This document shows positions 7,786-16,099 of a stretch of DNA of 64,000 nt, piece by piece. Numbering within the stretch: position 1 is the first letter of the stretch; every line of letters starts with the position of its first letter. Source of the stretch: CAUSKK01 sp963532425 (GTDB taxonomy: Bacteria > Pseudomonadota > Gammaproteobacteria > Cardiobacteriales > Cardiobacteriaceae); contig CAUSKK010000002.1 in NCBI GenBank assembly GCA_963532425.1, positions 1 to 64,000 on the forward strand, written 5' to 3'. A model generated the notes under the pieces. The model saw only the letters and a program-made list of their open reading frames with translations. It had not been told where the DNA came from and made no database searches. The position numbers were made by a program, and so were the translations under genes.

Positions 7786-8364
7786 ATGAAATATCAAAAA
7801 AATAACAACCGAGGCTTTACCCTGATTGAACTGCTCATTGTGGTGATTATTCTGGGCGTGCTGTCGATGCTGGCCATTCCGGCCTATCAGGACTATGTGG
7901 CCCGGGGCAAACGGGTGTCGGTGCGCAACCAAATCGCCGACCTGCAGCAGCGGCTGGAACAGAACTACACCCTCTTCCGCACCTGGGAAATCCAGAAGGT
8001 GGACCAGAGCAACGGCAATAAAACGGCCATGACCGAGGACGACGCCCTGACCAAGTTTTACAGCGGTCTGGTAAAAACCGGCGACGGCGGTCGGAAATTT
8101 GTTTTCCTACCCGAGGGCAAGGACCGCACTACTGCCGATTTCGCCGTGCGCTTTGACTATGTTAAGGACAATGGCAAGGTGGTCGGCACCGTCATTCGCG
8201 GCATCGCCATCAACCGCCAGGCCAAGGCCGATAACAAGTGCATCACCTATATTCAGCAGAGCAACGGTGCCAAGATTGCCAGCCGTTCCACCTACTGGAC
8301 CGAAACCACCTTCGGTGCCGACAACAGCCGCACCCCGGCCTCCCAGGAGTGTTGGAAACGCTAA
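7786..8364 (+). CDS. pilE: PilE/PilA-like minor pilin
   Basis: A 192-residue prepilin: leader MKYQKNNNRG, then FTLIELLIVVIILGVLSMLAIPAYQDYVARGK, the classical type IVa pilin N terminus. The C-terminal domain carries two cysteines (NKCITYI and SQECWKR) that could form the D-loop disulphide. PilE-type minor pilins close the minor-pilin operon in several gammaproteobacteria; a role as major pilin cannot be excluded, but its position and size favour a minor pilin. The start at 7786 gives the normal leader. A strong terminator follows. Confidence 0.82.
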   Translation: MKYQKNNNRGFTLIELLIVVIILGVLSMLAIPAYQDYVARGKRVSVRNQIADLQQRLEQNYTLFRTWEIQKVDQSNGNKTAMTEDDALTKFYSGLVKTGDGGRKFVFLPEGKDRTTADFAVRFDYVKDNGKVVGTVIRGIAINRQAKADNKCITYIQQSNGAKIASRSTYWTETTFGADNSRTPASQECWKR

Positions 8365-8380
8365 TTTCCCCCTCCGCCAC

Positions 8381-8404
8381 AGCCTCCGCCCGGAGGCTTT
8401 TTTT
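8381..8404 (+). terminator. Rho-independent terminator after the pilin operon
   Basis: An 8-bp GC-rich stem (AGCCTCCG/CGGAGGCT) with a CC loop directly followed by a T run, 17 bases after the last pilin stop. Confidence 0.9.
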
Positions 8405-8450
8405 ATGGGCGAAATTGGGGCGGTTGCTATTGACTCCGTTTGAATAGTCG

Positions 8451-9720
8451 GAAGCGCTTCGGCGCCGCGCTCCCCTTTGCAGCTTGGAACGAAGCCTTCC
8501 TCCCGTTCAGAGTGGCGAGCCAGTCCGGAAGGGGAAGCGCTTCCCCACTCCGGCCCGTTGGAAGTGGGCCACTGAAAGCCCGGTGGGTCGAAGCGCTTTG
8601 CCCCGCAAGGATTCTTTCCAGCCGACTGAGGTTTTCATTCTCCAGAAGGAAGCGCTTCGGTTCGCGCCGGCCAGTCTTTTTTTAAGCGCTTTGTTATTGG
8701 AACGAGGGGAAAGCGCTTCAATTTCGCCCCGGCCCGGTTTAGGGCTTGTTGCGGGGGAAGCGCTTCGGATTTCCGACCCAGCGGAAAACATAGGATTTTA
8801 GAATGAAGCGCTGCCCCTATCTGGGCAGAACCCCCGAAGCGCTTTGGCTGGCGGGTTCAGAGGAAAGCGCTTTAAGTAACTGTAACTGACAAAGAAGCTA
8901 TAACCCGTAGAACATCGATGGAATGAACCGTCTTCCCAGGGCAAAGCGCTTCGCTCCAGAACCATATTGGGCCGAGGCTGAAGCGCTTCCTCCCTTTTCT
9001 CACCGGACAATCTGGGCCAAGAATTTCCTAATTCATCAGCTCGAAGCGCTTCGCTATCCCGGCAGGGGGAGCGCTTCAGTCTGAGCAAATAGATTTGCCT
9101 AGAACAAAGCGCTTCGCCCCGCAAGGATTCTTTTCCAGCCAACTGAGGTTTTCGTTCTCCGGAAGAAAGGGTTTCACGGCCCAATTCACCACCGAAGCGC
9201 TTTACCCTTCCAACAAGGGAGAGCGCTTCGATGGGTGGGACTAGAAATAGAAAAGAGAGGGTGCGCTTTAAAAGCAGGAAGCGCTTCCCCTGGGAATAAT
9301 TTTGGAGCCAGGGCGGAAAATCTATTTACCGAGAACGAAGCGCTTCCCTGCCCCTCACCGGCCGGGCCCCGATGCCTTCCTAGATTCAAGGCCTTAGGCC
9401 AACTCTTTCAGCCTTTCACCCCGGCCCGGATTGCTCTCCCCTGCTAAATCAAAGGTCGCCGAGAACGAAGCGCTTCGACTCCAGCTTCTGGGGTTAAGAA
9501 AAGGGAAGCGCTTCCTTCTATCTGGGCGGAACCACCGAAGTGCTTTCTCTGGTAGGTTCAGGGGGAAGCGCTTCCTTTCGGGCAACAGGCAAAAAGGCTA
9601 TGACTCGGAGAACATCGGGCGAAGCGCTTCCCCCTTTTTGAGTCAGAACGAAGCGCTTCATTCATTCCGGCTTTCCGAATTCCCCAGCTGCCGGGTTGGC
9701 TTGGCCGCAGCGCTTCCCTC
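8451..9720. repeat. Palindrome array 1 (GAAGCGCTTC)
   Basis: About 1.27 kb without a credible gene. I count about 13 perfect GAAGCGCTTC copies and a similar number of one- or two-base variants (AAAGCGCTTT, GAAGCGCTTT, GGAGCGCTTC, GAAGTGCTTT). Spacers are not identical but some recur: the stretch from CCCCGCAAGG to the next palindrome at 8601-8660 is repeated with few changes at 9117-9165, and 8835-8918 resembles 9535-9616. Open frames here are by-products of a motif that contains no stop codon in any frame. Confidence 0.9.
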
Positions 9721-9763
9721 GGCCCCGGCGCTATACTAGCTTCTTCCTCTGCAACCCCCTGAA

Positions 9764-9986
9764 TATGGACGGCATTCAAAATCTCGGTGTGTATAGCCTT
9801 GGGGCGGTGGGCATTAGCCGGCGCCCCGGCCCCAACTCCCTCTACGGTCTCAGCGGGGCCAGCCACCCCGGCCCCCGGCTGTCGGCCCGGCTGCGCGATT
9901 ACCGCCACGCCGGCACCCTGAGCATGGCGCCGGTGGCCCTACTCTTTCTCTATTTTTCCCTGCAACTTTTTGGAGCAACCCTATGA
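9764..9986 (+). CDS. Hypothetical 73-residue protein upstream of pgi
   Basis: Small ORF from ATG 9764 (MDGIQNLGVYSLGAV) whose stop overlaps the pgi start by four bases (ATGA). The C-terminal 20 residues are hydrophobic (PVALLFLYFSLQLFG) and could span the membrane; the rest is rich in glycine, serine and arginine. A TATACT hexamer at about 9732 could be a -10 element. No ribosome site is obvious and I do not recognise a family, so it may be a leader ORF coupled to pgi or not translated at all. Confidence 0.35.
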
Positions 9987-11470
9987 AGCAACTATCCGAA
10001 CACTTCCAAACCCTGGCCCGGCAACCGCTGGCCGACCGGGTGGCCGCCCCCGAGCAGCTGGCCCAGTGGACGCTGACGGTGGGCGATATTTACGCCGACC
10101 TGAGCAAAAACTTCGTCGATGGCCAGACCAAGGCGCTCTGGGCGCGCTGGTGGCAGGACTGCGATTTGCGCGGCCATCTCCAGGCCCTGCGCCGGGGCGA
10201 CAAGGTCAATGGCAGCGAACAGCGGCCGGTGCTGCATCAGCTGCTGCGCGAACCCCAGCCCCATCTCTTTGGCGCCGAAATCACGGCCATGCGTGAACAG
10301 CTGAAGGCGGTGGCCGAACGGCTCCAGGCCCAAAACATCAGCGACGTGGTGCACATCGGCATCGGCGGCTCCGAGCTCGGCATGAAACTGCTCTGCCAGG
10401 CCCTGGCCAAATATAAGAACGGCCGGGTCAAAATCCATTTCCTCGCCGGCACCGACGGCGAACATCTGGCCGAGCTGCAGCGGCTCAATCCCAAAAGCAC
10501 GGCGCTGATTATCGCCAGCAAGACCTTCACCACCGAAGAAACCATGCTCAACGGCCGCTATATGCGCGATTGGCTGCTGGCCGGCGACCCCAACGGCGCC
10601 AGCCGCATCGTCGCCATCTCCGCCAACGTGCCGGCGGCCTCGGCCTTCGGCCTCGACCCGCAGAACGTGCTGCCCATGTGGGATTGGGTCGGCGGGCGCT
10701 TCTCCCTGTCCTCGGCCCTGGCCCTGCCGCTGATTCTGCAGAATTCCTATGCCGACTACGAAGCGCTGCTGGCCGGCCTCCATCTCATGGACGAGCATTT
10801 CTACAACGCCGATTTCAGCGTGAACCTGCCGGTGCTGCTGGCCAGCCTTGACGCCAGCTATAACCGCTTCCTCCAGTACAATTCGCGCGCCGTCATCACC
10901 TACAACCGGCCGTTGCGGGCCTTCCCCTTCTATCTGCAGCAGCTGAGCATGGAGAGCCTCGGTAAAAACTGTGACGCCGAGGGCCGGCCGCTGCAGGAAC
11001 GCACCGGCATGATTATCTGGGGCGGCAGCGGCACCGAAACCCAGCACAGCTTCTTCCAGCTGCTGCACCAGGGCAACCATGTGGTGCCGTTGGATTTACT
11101 CACGGTCAAAAACGGCAATCCGGCCTTTGCCGAGGCCAACACGGTCATGCACGCCCACTGCATCGCCCAGGCCGAAGCACTGATGCTGGGTCGCAAAACC
11201 GACCGCAACGAGCAGTTCTCGCCGGGCAATCGGCCGAGCAACGTGTTGATTTTGAATGAATTGACACCGCAGAGCCTCGGCCAGCTGATTGCCCTCTACG
11301 AGAACAAAACCAGCGTCGAGGCGCGGCTCTATGGCATTAACGCCTATGACCAGTGGGGGGTTGAGTACGGCAAGATTCTGGCGAAAAGCAGTCGAGCGGC
11401 GCTGGAAGGTAAGACCGAGACCCAGTCCGACGCGTCCACCCGCGCCCTGCTGGCCCATTTGAAGGGCTAA
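9983..11470 (+). CDS. pgi: Glucose-6-phosphate isomerase
   Basis: Interconverts glucose-6-phosphate and fructose-6-phosphate in glycolysis and gluconeogenesis; cytosolic dimer. IGIGGSELGMK near residue 125 is the phosphate-binding sugar-isomerase loop, SKTFTTEETM the next block, and GSGTETQHSFFQLLHQG near residue 350 is the second PGI signature with the catalytic glutamate-histidine pair. Length 495 is shorter than the 549-residue enterobacterial enzyme but within family range. Overlaps the small upstream ORF by four bases. Confidence 0.96.
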   Translation: MKQLSEHFQTLARQPLADRVAAPEQLAQWTLTVGDIYADLSKNFVDGQTKALWARWWQDCDLRGHLQALRRGDKVNGSEQRPVLHQLLREPQPHLFGAEITAMREQLKAVAERLQAQNISDVVHIGIGGSELGMKLLCQALAKYKNGRVKIHFLAGTDGEHLAELQRLNPKSTALIIASKTFTTEETMLNGRYMRDWLLAGDPNGASRIVAISANVPAASAFGLDPQNVLPMWDWVGGRFSLSSALALPLILQNSYADYEALLAGLHLMDEHFYNADFSVNLPVLLASLDASYNRFLQYNSRAVITYNRPLRAFPFYLQQLSMESLGKNCDAEGRPLQERTGMIIWGGSGTETQHSFFQLLHQGNHVVPLDLLTVKNGNPAFAEANTVMHAHCIAQAEALMLGRKTDRNEQFSPGNRPSNVLILNELTPQSLGQLIALYENKTSVEARLYGINAYDQWGVEYGKILAKSSRAALEGKTETQSDASTRALLAHLKG

Positions 11471-11502
11471 AACCCACCCACCCACCCACGGAAAAACCAA
11501 TT

Positions 11503-11720
11503 AATACCCGGTGCTACACGGTAAGTGTTCAGTCATAAGCCATACCCGATACAGGGCCGAAGCGGTCATAGTCCCTCGAGGACGTGCGGGTTCGCCCTGA
11601 ACCCAATAAACCCATGAAGGTCATGGTTGGTGGAAGCGACTTGCTGTTTTAAGCGACAGCTTGCTGGGTATTCACCTTGGTTTGCCGTAATTTTGCGGGG
11701 CCTGCCAGGCCCCCTGTTTC
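11503..11720 (+). ncRNA. Unidentified structured RNA candidate (possibly 6S-like)
   Basis: A 220-bp gene-free stretch after pgi that, unlike other gaps, is not a palindrome array. It contains successive hairpins: GTCC/GGAC at 11571-11583, GGGTTC/GAACCC at 11588-11604, CCATGA/TCATGG at 11611-11625, GCTGT/ACAGC at 11643-11660, and ends with a GGGGCCT/AGGCCCC hairpin. AGTGTTC near the 5' side and TATTCACCTTGG near the 3' side recall conserved 5' and 3' segments of gammaproteobacterial 6S RNA, but the match is patchy and I could not fold the characteristic closed stem and central bubble by eye. Best treated as an unknown RNA. Confidence 0.35.
11697..11713 (+). terminator. GC-rich hairpin ending the RNA candidate
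   Basis: Seven-bp stem GGGGCCT/AGGCCCC with a GCC loop. The following bases (CTGTTTCT) are only moderately T-rich, so termination strength is uncertain; a second hairpin made of two palindromes follows within ten bases. Confidence 0.5.
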
Positions 11721-11722
11721 TG

Positions 11723-11756
11723 GAAGCGCTTCCTTGGGGGAGCGCTTCGTTTATTT
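11723..11756 (+). terminator. Terminator-like hairpin from a palindrome pair
   Basis: A palindrome and its one-base variant face each other (11723-11733 and 11738-11748) around TTGG, so they can pair as an 11-bp stem, followed by GTTTATTT. Same architecture as the clear terminator after thrC. Confidence 0.6.
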
Positions 11757-11760
11757 AAAA

Positions 11761-11892
11761 TTCTTCGTTCCTGTTGAATGCGCCATGCGTTAGCCCAACA
11801 GGCCTCTATAAATCTTAGTTCCAATTGGCCTGTTGAATGCGCAGCCCAACAGGCCTCTACAAATCTTCGTTCCAATTGGCCTGTTGAATGGC
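11761..11892. repeat. Tandem copies of the DIP1984-like gene's 3' end
   Basis: The last bases of the 11857-12309 gene, its stop codon and downstream bases (11843-11892) recur immediately downstream (11793-11842, period about 50 bp) and once more in truncated form (11761-11792). Each full unit carries inverted arms CAACAGGCC and GGCCTGTTG, so each can form a hairpin. Confidence 0.85.
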
Positions 11893-12309
11893 CACATCCA
11901 GCTCCCGGAAGCGCTTCGCCAGCTCATTGGCCTGGGCGCGCAGTTCGCTGACATTCACCGCCGCCAGCAGCCGAATTTCACTGCGGGAATAGCGGGTGCC
12001 AGTGCCACTGGCACTGTCGGCCAGGGTCTGCAACATGCGGTGCTCCTGGCGCAGGCTGTCGCGCTGGGCCAGGGCCGCCACCAGGGCCGTGCCATCGGCC
12101 AGCTGGACGCGATTGTTGGCCAGATTGATACGCACAATCAGCGCCGTCAAGGCCTTCTGGGTCTGGCGGTAGTCGGCCAGCAGGGCAGCGCAATCCTCCT
12201 GGGGCGGTTCGCCCTCCTGGTGGACGGCGTTCTTTTGTAGGCGCTGGCTCAGTTCCGCCAGCCGGGTTTGCAAATCGGCGCGCTGCAGCAGCGCTTCGGC
12301 AAGTTTCAT
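11857..12309 (-). CDS. DIP1984-family (septicolysin-like) protein
   Basis: A 150-residue, largely helical, charged protein beginning MKLAEALLQRADLQTRLAELSQRL and containing ALIVRINLANNRVQLADGTAL and RSEIRLLAAVNVSELRAQA, blocks I associate with the DIP1984 family. The function of this family is not established; the septicolysin label in databases is only by similarity. The start overlaps the RNase Z stop by four bases (ATGA), so it is translationally coupled. Its 3' end is tandemly duplicated downstream. Confidence 0.7.
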   Translation of the reverse strand: MKLAEALLQRADLQTRLAELSQRLQKNAVHQEGEPPQEDCAALLADYRQTQKALTALIVRINLANNRVQLADGTALVAALAQRDSLRQEHRMLQTLADSASGTGTRYSRSEIRLLAAVNVSELRAQANELAKRFRELDVAIQQANWNEDL

Positions 12310-13241
12310 CGGGACTCCTTGGACTCGTTTACGGCGGAGAGGTCAATCTCCAGAAAATCGCGGGCCAGGGTGGTGGCCGGGAACAGGGGAAGCGCTTCGG
12401 CCAGCAGCGGGGCCTCGCTGCCAAAGCGGGCGCTGATGTGATTGAGCAGCAGCCGCTTTACCCCGGCGTCCCGGGCCAGTCGGCAGGCCTGGGCCACGGT
12501 GCTGTGGTAGAACTGGCGTGCCTGGCTGGCCTGTTCCTCTAGAAAGGTGGCCTCGTGCACCAGCCAGTCGGCCCCGGCCGCCAGCGTTAGGGTAGCCGCA
12601 CAGGGTCGGCTGTCGCCGCAGAGGGTGATGATTTTACCGGGCCGGGGCGCCCGGATGAAGTCGGCACCGTTGAGGTGGCGGCCGTCGGCCAGGGTGATGG
12701 TCTCGCCGCGTTTAAGCCGACCGAGCAGGGCCCCCTCGGGCACGCCGAGGGCGCGCAGGGCGTCGATGTCGAGCTGGCCGGGCCGGGGCTTTTCCTCCAG
12801 CCGGTAGCCGTAGCTGGCAATGCGGTGTTCCAACAACCGGGCGGTGATGGTGAAGCGCTCGCTGTCAAACTGGGCGACCGGGCCATCCAGTTCGATGAAG
12901 GTCAGCGGATAGCTGAGGACGGTTTCCGACAGTTCCAGGGCCGTGGCCACAAAACGGCGCAGGCCCACCGGGCCGTAGAGGGTCAGGGGCGCGGCGCCGC
13001 CGCCGAGAAAGGAACGGCTGCTGAGCAGGCCGGGCAAACCAAAAAGGTGGTCGCCGTGGAGATGGCTGATGAAAATGCGGCTGATGCGGCCCGGACGAAT
13101 ATTGGTGCGCAGAATCTGCTGCTGGGTGCCCTCGCCACAGTCAAATAGCCAAATTTCGGCATCAAACTTGAAGGCCAGCGCACTGACATTGCGAAAACGG
13201 GACGGCGAACCGGCGCCGGTGCCGAGGAATTGAAGATACAT
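12306..13241 (-). CDS. rnz: Ribonuclease Z
   Basis: Endonuclease that removes 3' trailers from tRNA precursors, notably those lacking an encoded CCA. The metallo-beta-lactamase motif SHLHGDH sits near residue 60 with LFDCGEGTQQQ before it; HEATF and LLLNHISARF supply later metal ligands. Start at 13241 (MYLQFLGTGAG) gives the normal N terminus and 311 residues; a longer in-frame reading would extend into the adjacent tRNA-Lys gene and is rejected. Both neighbouring tRNA genes lack an encoded CCA, consistent with need for this enzyme. Confidence 0.93.
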   Translation of the reverse strand: MYLQFLGTGAGSPSRFRNVSALAFKFDAEIWLFDCGEGTQQQILRTNIRPGRISRIFISHLHGDHLFGLPGLLSSRSFLGGGAAPLTLYGPVGLRRFVATALELSETVLSYPLTFIELDGPVAQFDSERFTITARLLEHRIASYGYRLEEKPRPGQLDIDALRALGVPEGALLGRLKRGETITLADGRHLNGADFIRAPRPGKIITLCGDSRPCAATLTLAAGADWLVHEATFLEEQASQARQFYHSTVAQACRLARDAGVKRLLLNHISARFGSEAPLLAEALPLFPATTLARDFLEIDLSAVNESKESR

Positions 13242-13255
13242 AGAAAAGGATGAAG

Positions 13256-13327
13256 TGGGCTGTGAAGGATTCGAACCTTCGACCAATTGGTTAAAAGCCA
13301 ACTGCTCTACCACTGAGCTAACAGCCC
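13256..13327 (-). tRNA. tRNA-Lys(UUU), copy nearest rnz
   Basis: A 72-base cloverleaf on the minus strand: acceptor GGGCTGT/ACAGCCC, D arm GCTC/GAGC, anticodon stem GTTGG/CCAAT with loop CTTTTAA (anticodon TTT), T arm GAAGG/CCTTC with TTCGAAT loop, discriminator A. No CCA is encoded. Identical to the second copy upstream. Confidence 0.97.
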
Positions 13328-13356
13328 GAAAGGAGATAAAGATATGGAAACAGTGG

Positions 13357-13428
13357 TGGGCTGTGAAGGATTCGAACCTTCGACCAATTGGTTAAAAGCC
13401 AACTGCTCTACCACTGAGCTAACAGCCC
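13357..13428 (-). tRNA. tRNA-Lys(UUU), promoter-proximal copy
   Basis: Same 72 bases as the neighbouring copy, separated by 29 bp, and downstream of a good minus-strand promoter. The pair and rnz probably share a transcript. Confidence 0.97.
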
Positions 13429-13442
13429 AAACGAAGCGCCCT

Positions 13443-13470
13443 ATTATAGCGGGGCCAATATTTTTTGCAA
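13443..13470 (-). promoter_or_regulatory. Sigma-70-type promoter for the tRNA-Lys pair
   Basis: On the minus strand TTGCAA (13465-13470) and a consensus TATAAT (13443-13448) are 16 bases apart, about 15 bases before the first tRNA. The -35 box lies inside a perfect inverted repeat (ATTTTTTGC/GCAAAAAAT, 13460-13479) that may also end transcription of the ABC operon upstream. Confidence 0.7.
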
Positions 13471-13498
13471 GCAAAAAATAGCGGCGGGCGCCCCGTTG

Positions 13499-14293
13499 CT
13501 AGTCCAACAGCAAAATATCGTCGTTGATGGCCTCGCCGCGCTGCTGCTCAAAGAGGCGCAGCAGGTCGGAAATCTGCGCCTTTTCCCGCTCTTCGCCGCT
13601 GATATCAAAGGCAATTTTGCCCTGGTGCAGCATGATGGTGCGCGTGCCGTAGTCCAGGGCCTGGCGCATGCTGTGGGTAATCATCAGCGTGGTTAATTGC
13701 TGCTCGGCGACGATTTCCTCGGTCAGCTTCAGCACGAAGGCCGCCGTTTTCGGGTCGAGGGCGGCGGTGTGTTCGTCCAGCAGCAGCACCGCCGACGGCG
13801 TCAGGCTGGCCATCAGCAGGCTCACCGCCTGGCGCTGGCCGCCGGAGAGCAGGCCGATGCGGTCATCGAGCCGGTCTTCCAGCTGCAAATCCAGATGGGC
13901 GAGCACGTCGCGGAAGCGCTTCAGATAATCGCCACGCACGGCCAGACCGAGGGAGCGGCGCTGGCCCCGCTTCAGAGCCAGGGCCAGATTTTCGGCAATG
14001 CTGAGATTGGCGCAGGTGCCGGCCAGCGGATTTTGAAAAACCCGGGCCACCAGTGCCGCGCGCCGGTGCGGCGGCAGCTGGCTAACGTCCCGGTGGTCGA
14101 TGATGACCCGGCCCCGGTCGGGGAAAATCTCGCCGGCGATGGTATTGAGCAGCGTCGATTTGCCGGCGCCGTTGGAACCGATGACCGTAACGAACTCGCC
14201 GGCGGCCAGCTTCAGGCTGAGGCCGCGCAGCACGTAATTTTCCAGCACCGTATGCGGGTTGAAGGTTTTATGGATATTGTCCAGCTCAATCAT
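13499..14293 (-). CDS. ABC transporter ATP-binding protein (TrpXYZ/ABC_sub_bind class)
   Basis: Energises import by the operon's permease. Walker A GSNGAGKST at residues 39-47, signature LSGGQRQAV, Walker B AVLLLDEHTAALD and the switch histidine in LMITHSM are all present; 264 residues. Last gene of a five-gene operon, overlapping the permease by eight bases. By operon type (PF04392-like binding proteins with a single RbsC-like permease) this resembles the tryptophan/tyrosine-type transporters of Gram-positives, but the substrate here is unknown. Confidence 0.88.
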   Translation of the reverse strand: MIELDNIHKTFNPHTVLENYVLRGLSLKLAAGEFVTVIGSNGAGKSTLLNTIAGEIFPDRGRVIIDHRDVSQLPPHRRAALVARVFQNPLAGTCANLSIAENLALALKRGQRRSLGLAVRGDYLKRFRDVLAHLDLQLEDRLDDRIGLLSGGQRQAVSLLMASLTPSAVLLLDEHTAALDPKTAAFVLKLTEEIVAEQQLTTLMITHSMRQALDYGTRTIMLHQGKIAFDISGEEREKAQISDLLRLFEQQRGEAINDDILLLD

Positions 14294-15173
14294 GTTTGCG
14301 CTTCCATTGCAGACGCCGGTCGGAAAGGACGATGGCCAGGGTTACGATGAGCGCCGTCATCAGGTTGAAATCCTGGGTTTTCAGGCCGAGGAATTTGGTG
14401 TTCATGGCCAGGGCGATGGCGAGGCGGTACATAATCGCCCCGAGCAGGCAGCCGATGAGGGCGCGAACGATGTTCTTCGGACTGAGCAGCGCCTCCCCGC
14501 CAATCAGGGCCGCCAGCCCCACCACGATGGTGCCCAGGCCCATTTGCACATCGGCATAGCCCTGGCTCTGGGCCATGAGGGCGCCGGCCAGCCCGACCAG
14601 GCCGTTGGCCAGCGCAATGCCGAGCATAATCATGGCGCCGGTGCGAATGCCCTGGGCCCGGGCCATGCTGGGATTGGCGCCGGTGGCGCGCACGGCCAGG
14701 CCGATTTCCGTCTTCAGAAAACGCCAGAGCAGCAGGCCCACGGCCCCGGCCACCAGGGCAAACACCACCACCTTCACATAGAGCAGCGGGTAATCGCCCC
14801 AGGCGCTCAAAATGGTGCTTTTGCCGTGAATGGAGACGTTGGGCGTGCCCATGACGCGCAGGTTGATGGAATAGAGCGCCGTCATCACCAGAATGGAGGC
14901 GAGCAGATTCATGATTTTCAGGCCCACGTGCAGAAAGGCGGTCAGGGCCCCGGCCAGCATGCCGGCGACGAAGCCGCCGAGGCAGGCCAGCCAGGGATTG
15001 AGGTCGGCGTTAATCATCACCGCCGCCACCGCCGCCCCGAGCGGATAGGAGCCGTCCACGGTCAAATCGGGGAAATCGAGGACGCGAAAGGACAGATAAA
15101 TGGAGAAGGCCACCAGCGCATAGATAGCGCCGGAGGACAGGGCCCCGTAGAACTGAAAGCTATTGAGCATCAC
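14286..15173 (-). CDS. ABC transporter permease (branched-chain/TrpY type)
   Basis: A 295-residue integral membrane protein with about eight hydrophobic segments, opening GALSSGAIYALVAFSIYLSFRVLDFPDLTVDGSYPLGAAV, which is characteristic of the single permease partnering PF04392 binding proteins. It overlaps the adjacent binding protein by four bases and the ATPase by eight. It presumably forms a homodimer serving whichever of the three upstream binding proteins is loaded. Confidence 0.88.
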   Translation of the reverse strand: MMLNSFQFYGALSSGAIYALVAFSIYLSFRVLDFPDLTVDGSYPLGAAVAAVMINADLNPWLACLGGFVAGMLAGALTAFLHVGLKIMNLLASILVMTALYSINLRVMGTPNVSIHGKSTILSAWGDYPLLYVKVVVFALVAGAVGLLLWRFLKTEIGLAVRATGANPSMARAQGIRTGAMIMLGIALANGLVGLAGALMAQSQGYADVQMGLGTIVVGLAALIGGEALLSPKNIVRALIGCLLGAIMYRLAIALAMNTKFLGLKTQDFNLMTALIVTLAIVLSDRRLQWKRKHD

Positions 15174-16099
15174 GGCACCAGCTGGGCCCGGGCCCGAAGC
15201 GCTTCGGGCAGGCGAACCCCCATTTTCGCCGCCGCCTCGCTGTTCAGCAGCAGCTCCTCCCGTTCCGGCGTCTGCACCGGCAGTTCACTGACCTGCTTGC
15301 CCTTTAGAATGGCGGCCACCTGGCGGCCGGCCGTGCGGCCCACCTGATAGTAGTCGAAGCTGACGGCGCCCACGGCCCCCTGTTTCACCAGCGCCGTATC
15401 GGCGGTGAAGACGGGAATTTTCGCCGTTTCGCCCACCTCCAGCACCGAGGCCAGGGCGCTGACGGCGGTGTTGTCCTGCACCAGATAGAGGGCCTGCACC
15501 CGGTCCACCAGCGTGGCGGCGGCCTCCTGCACCTCGGAGGTCTTCGTGGCCGGCGCCTCCACCAGCTCAATGTTCTTGGCCCGAAGCGCTTCCTTCAGGG
15601 CGGCCACCGAGGCCACCGAATTGGCTTCGCCCGGGTTGTAGAGGGTGCCGAGGCTCTTCAGCTGCGGCACCACCTCCAGCATCAGCTCCACATTCTTGGC
15701 CACCGGCACGGCGTCGCTGGTGCCGGTGATGTTGCCGTCGGTTTTGTCCCAGGCGCTGACCAGCTTGGCTGCCACCGGGTCGGTTACGGCGGCGAAGACC
15801 AGCGGAATGCTGCCCTGGACGCTGTTACTGACCGCCTGGGCCGCCGGCGTGCCGATGGCGACGATGACATCGGGCTTGAGGCCGGCGAATTTCTCCGCAA
15901 TCTGCTGGGCGATGGCAATGTTGCCCTGGGCGTTCTCCAGCTCGTATTTGACCGAACCCACCGCCTGCAGCTCGTCCTGCAGGCCGCGCCGCACCTCGTT
16001 CAGGGCCGGATGGTCGATGATTTGGCTGATGGCGACGCTGTGGGCCCCGGCCCGGCCGGCCAGGGCCAGGCCCAGGGCCAGCAACAAAGATTTTTTCAT
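15170..16099 (-). CDS. ABC substrate-binding protein, paralogue 3 (permease-proximal)
   Basis: A 309-residue periplasmic binding protein of the ABC_sub_bind (PF04392) family. A signal peptide (MKKSLLLALGLALAGRAGAHS) is followed by VAISQIIDHPALNEVRRGL, then IGTPAAQAVSN, FAAVTDPVAAKLV and VSFDYYQVGRTAGRQVA. It is closely related to the next upstream gene, with identical stretches such as ATKTSEVQEAA and YLVQDN, indicating recent duplication. Palindromes occur within codons for EALR. Overlaps both neighbours by four bases. Confidence 0.88.
   Translation of the reverse strand: MKKSLLLALGLALAGRAGAHSVAISQIIDHPALNEVRRGLQDELQAVGSVKYELENAQGNIAIAQQIAEKFAGLKPDVIVAIGTPAAQAVSNSVQGSIPLVFAAVTDPVAAKLVSAWDKTDGNITGTSDAVPVAKNVELMLEVVPQLKSLGTLYNPGEANSVASVAALKEALRAKNIELVEAPATKTSEVQEAAATLVDRVQALYLVQDNTAVSALASVLEVGETAKIPVFTADTALVKQGAVGAVSFDYYQVGRTAGRQVAAILKGKQVSELPVQTPEREELLLNSEAAAKMGVRLPEALRARAQLVP

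Noticed and set aside
8484..8801. ORFs inside palindrome arrays (also 24032-24817, 39727-40494, 63383-63730)
   Set aside because: GAAGCGCTTC has no stop in any of six frames, so arrays are open by composition. Products are runs of EALR, KRF and SAS without ribosome sites or domains.
11503..11720. tmRNA, SRP RNA or RNase P RNA
   Set aside because: Diagnostic conserved segments of these RNAs are absent.
13242..13313. N-terminal extension of RNase Z
   Set aside because: The extended frame reads through the adjacent tRNA-Lys gene; the family start is at 13241.
13256..13428. tRNA-associated integration site
   Set aside because: The two tRNA-Lys genes are intact and identical, with no integrase or partial tRNA copy nearby.
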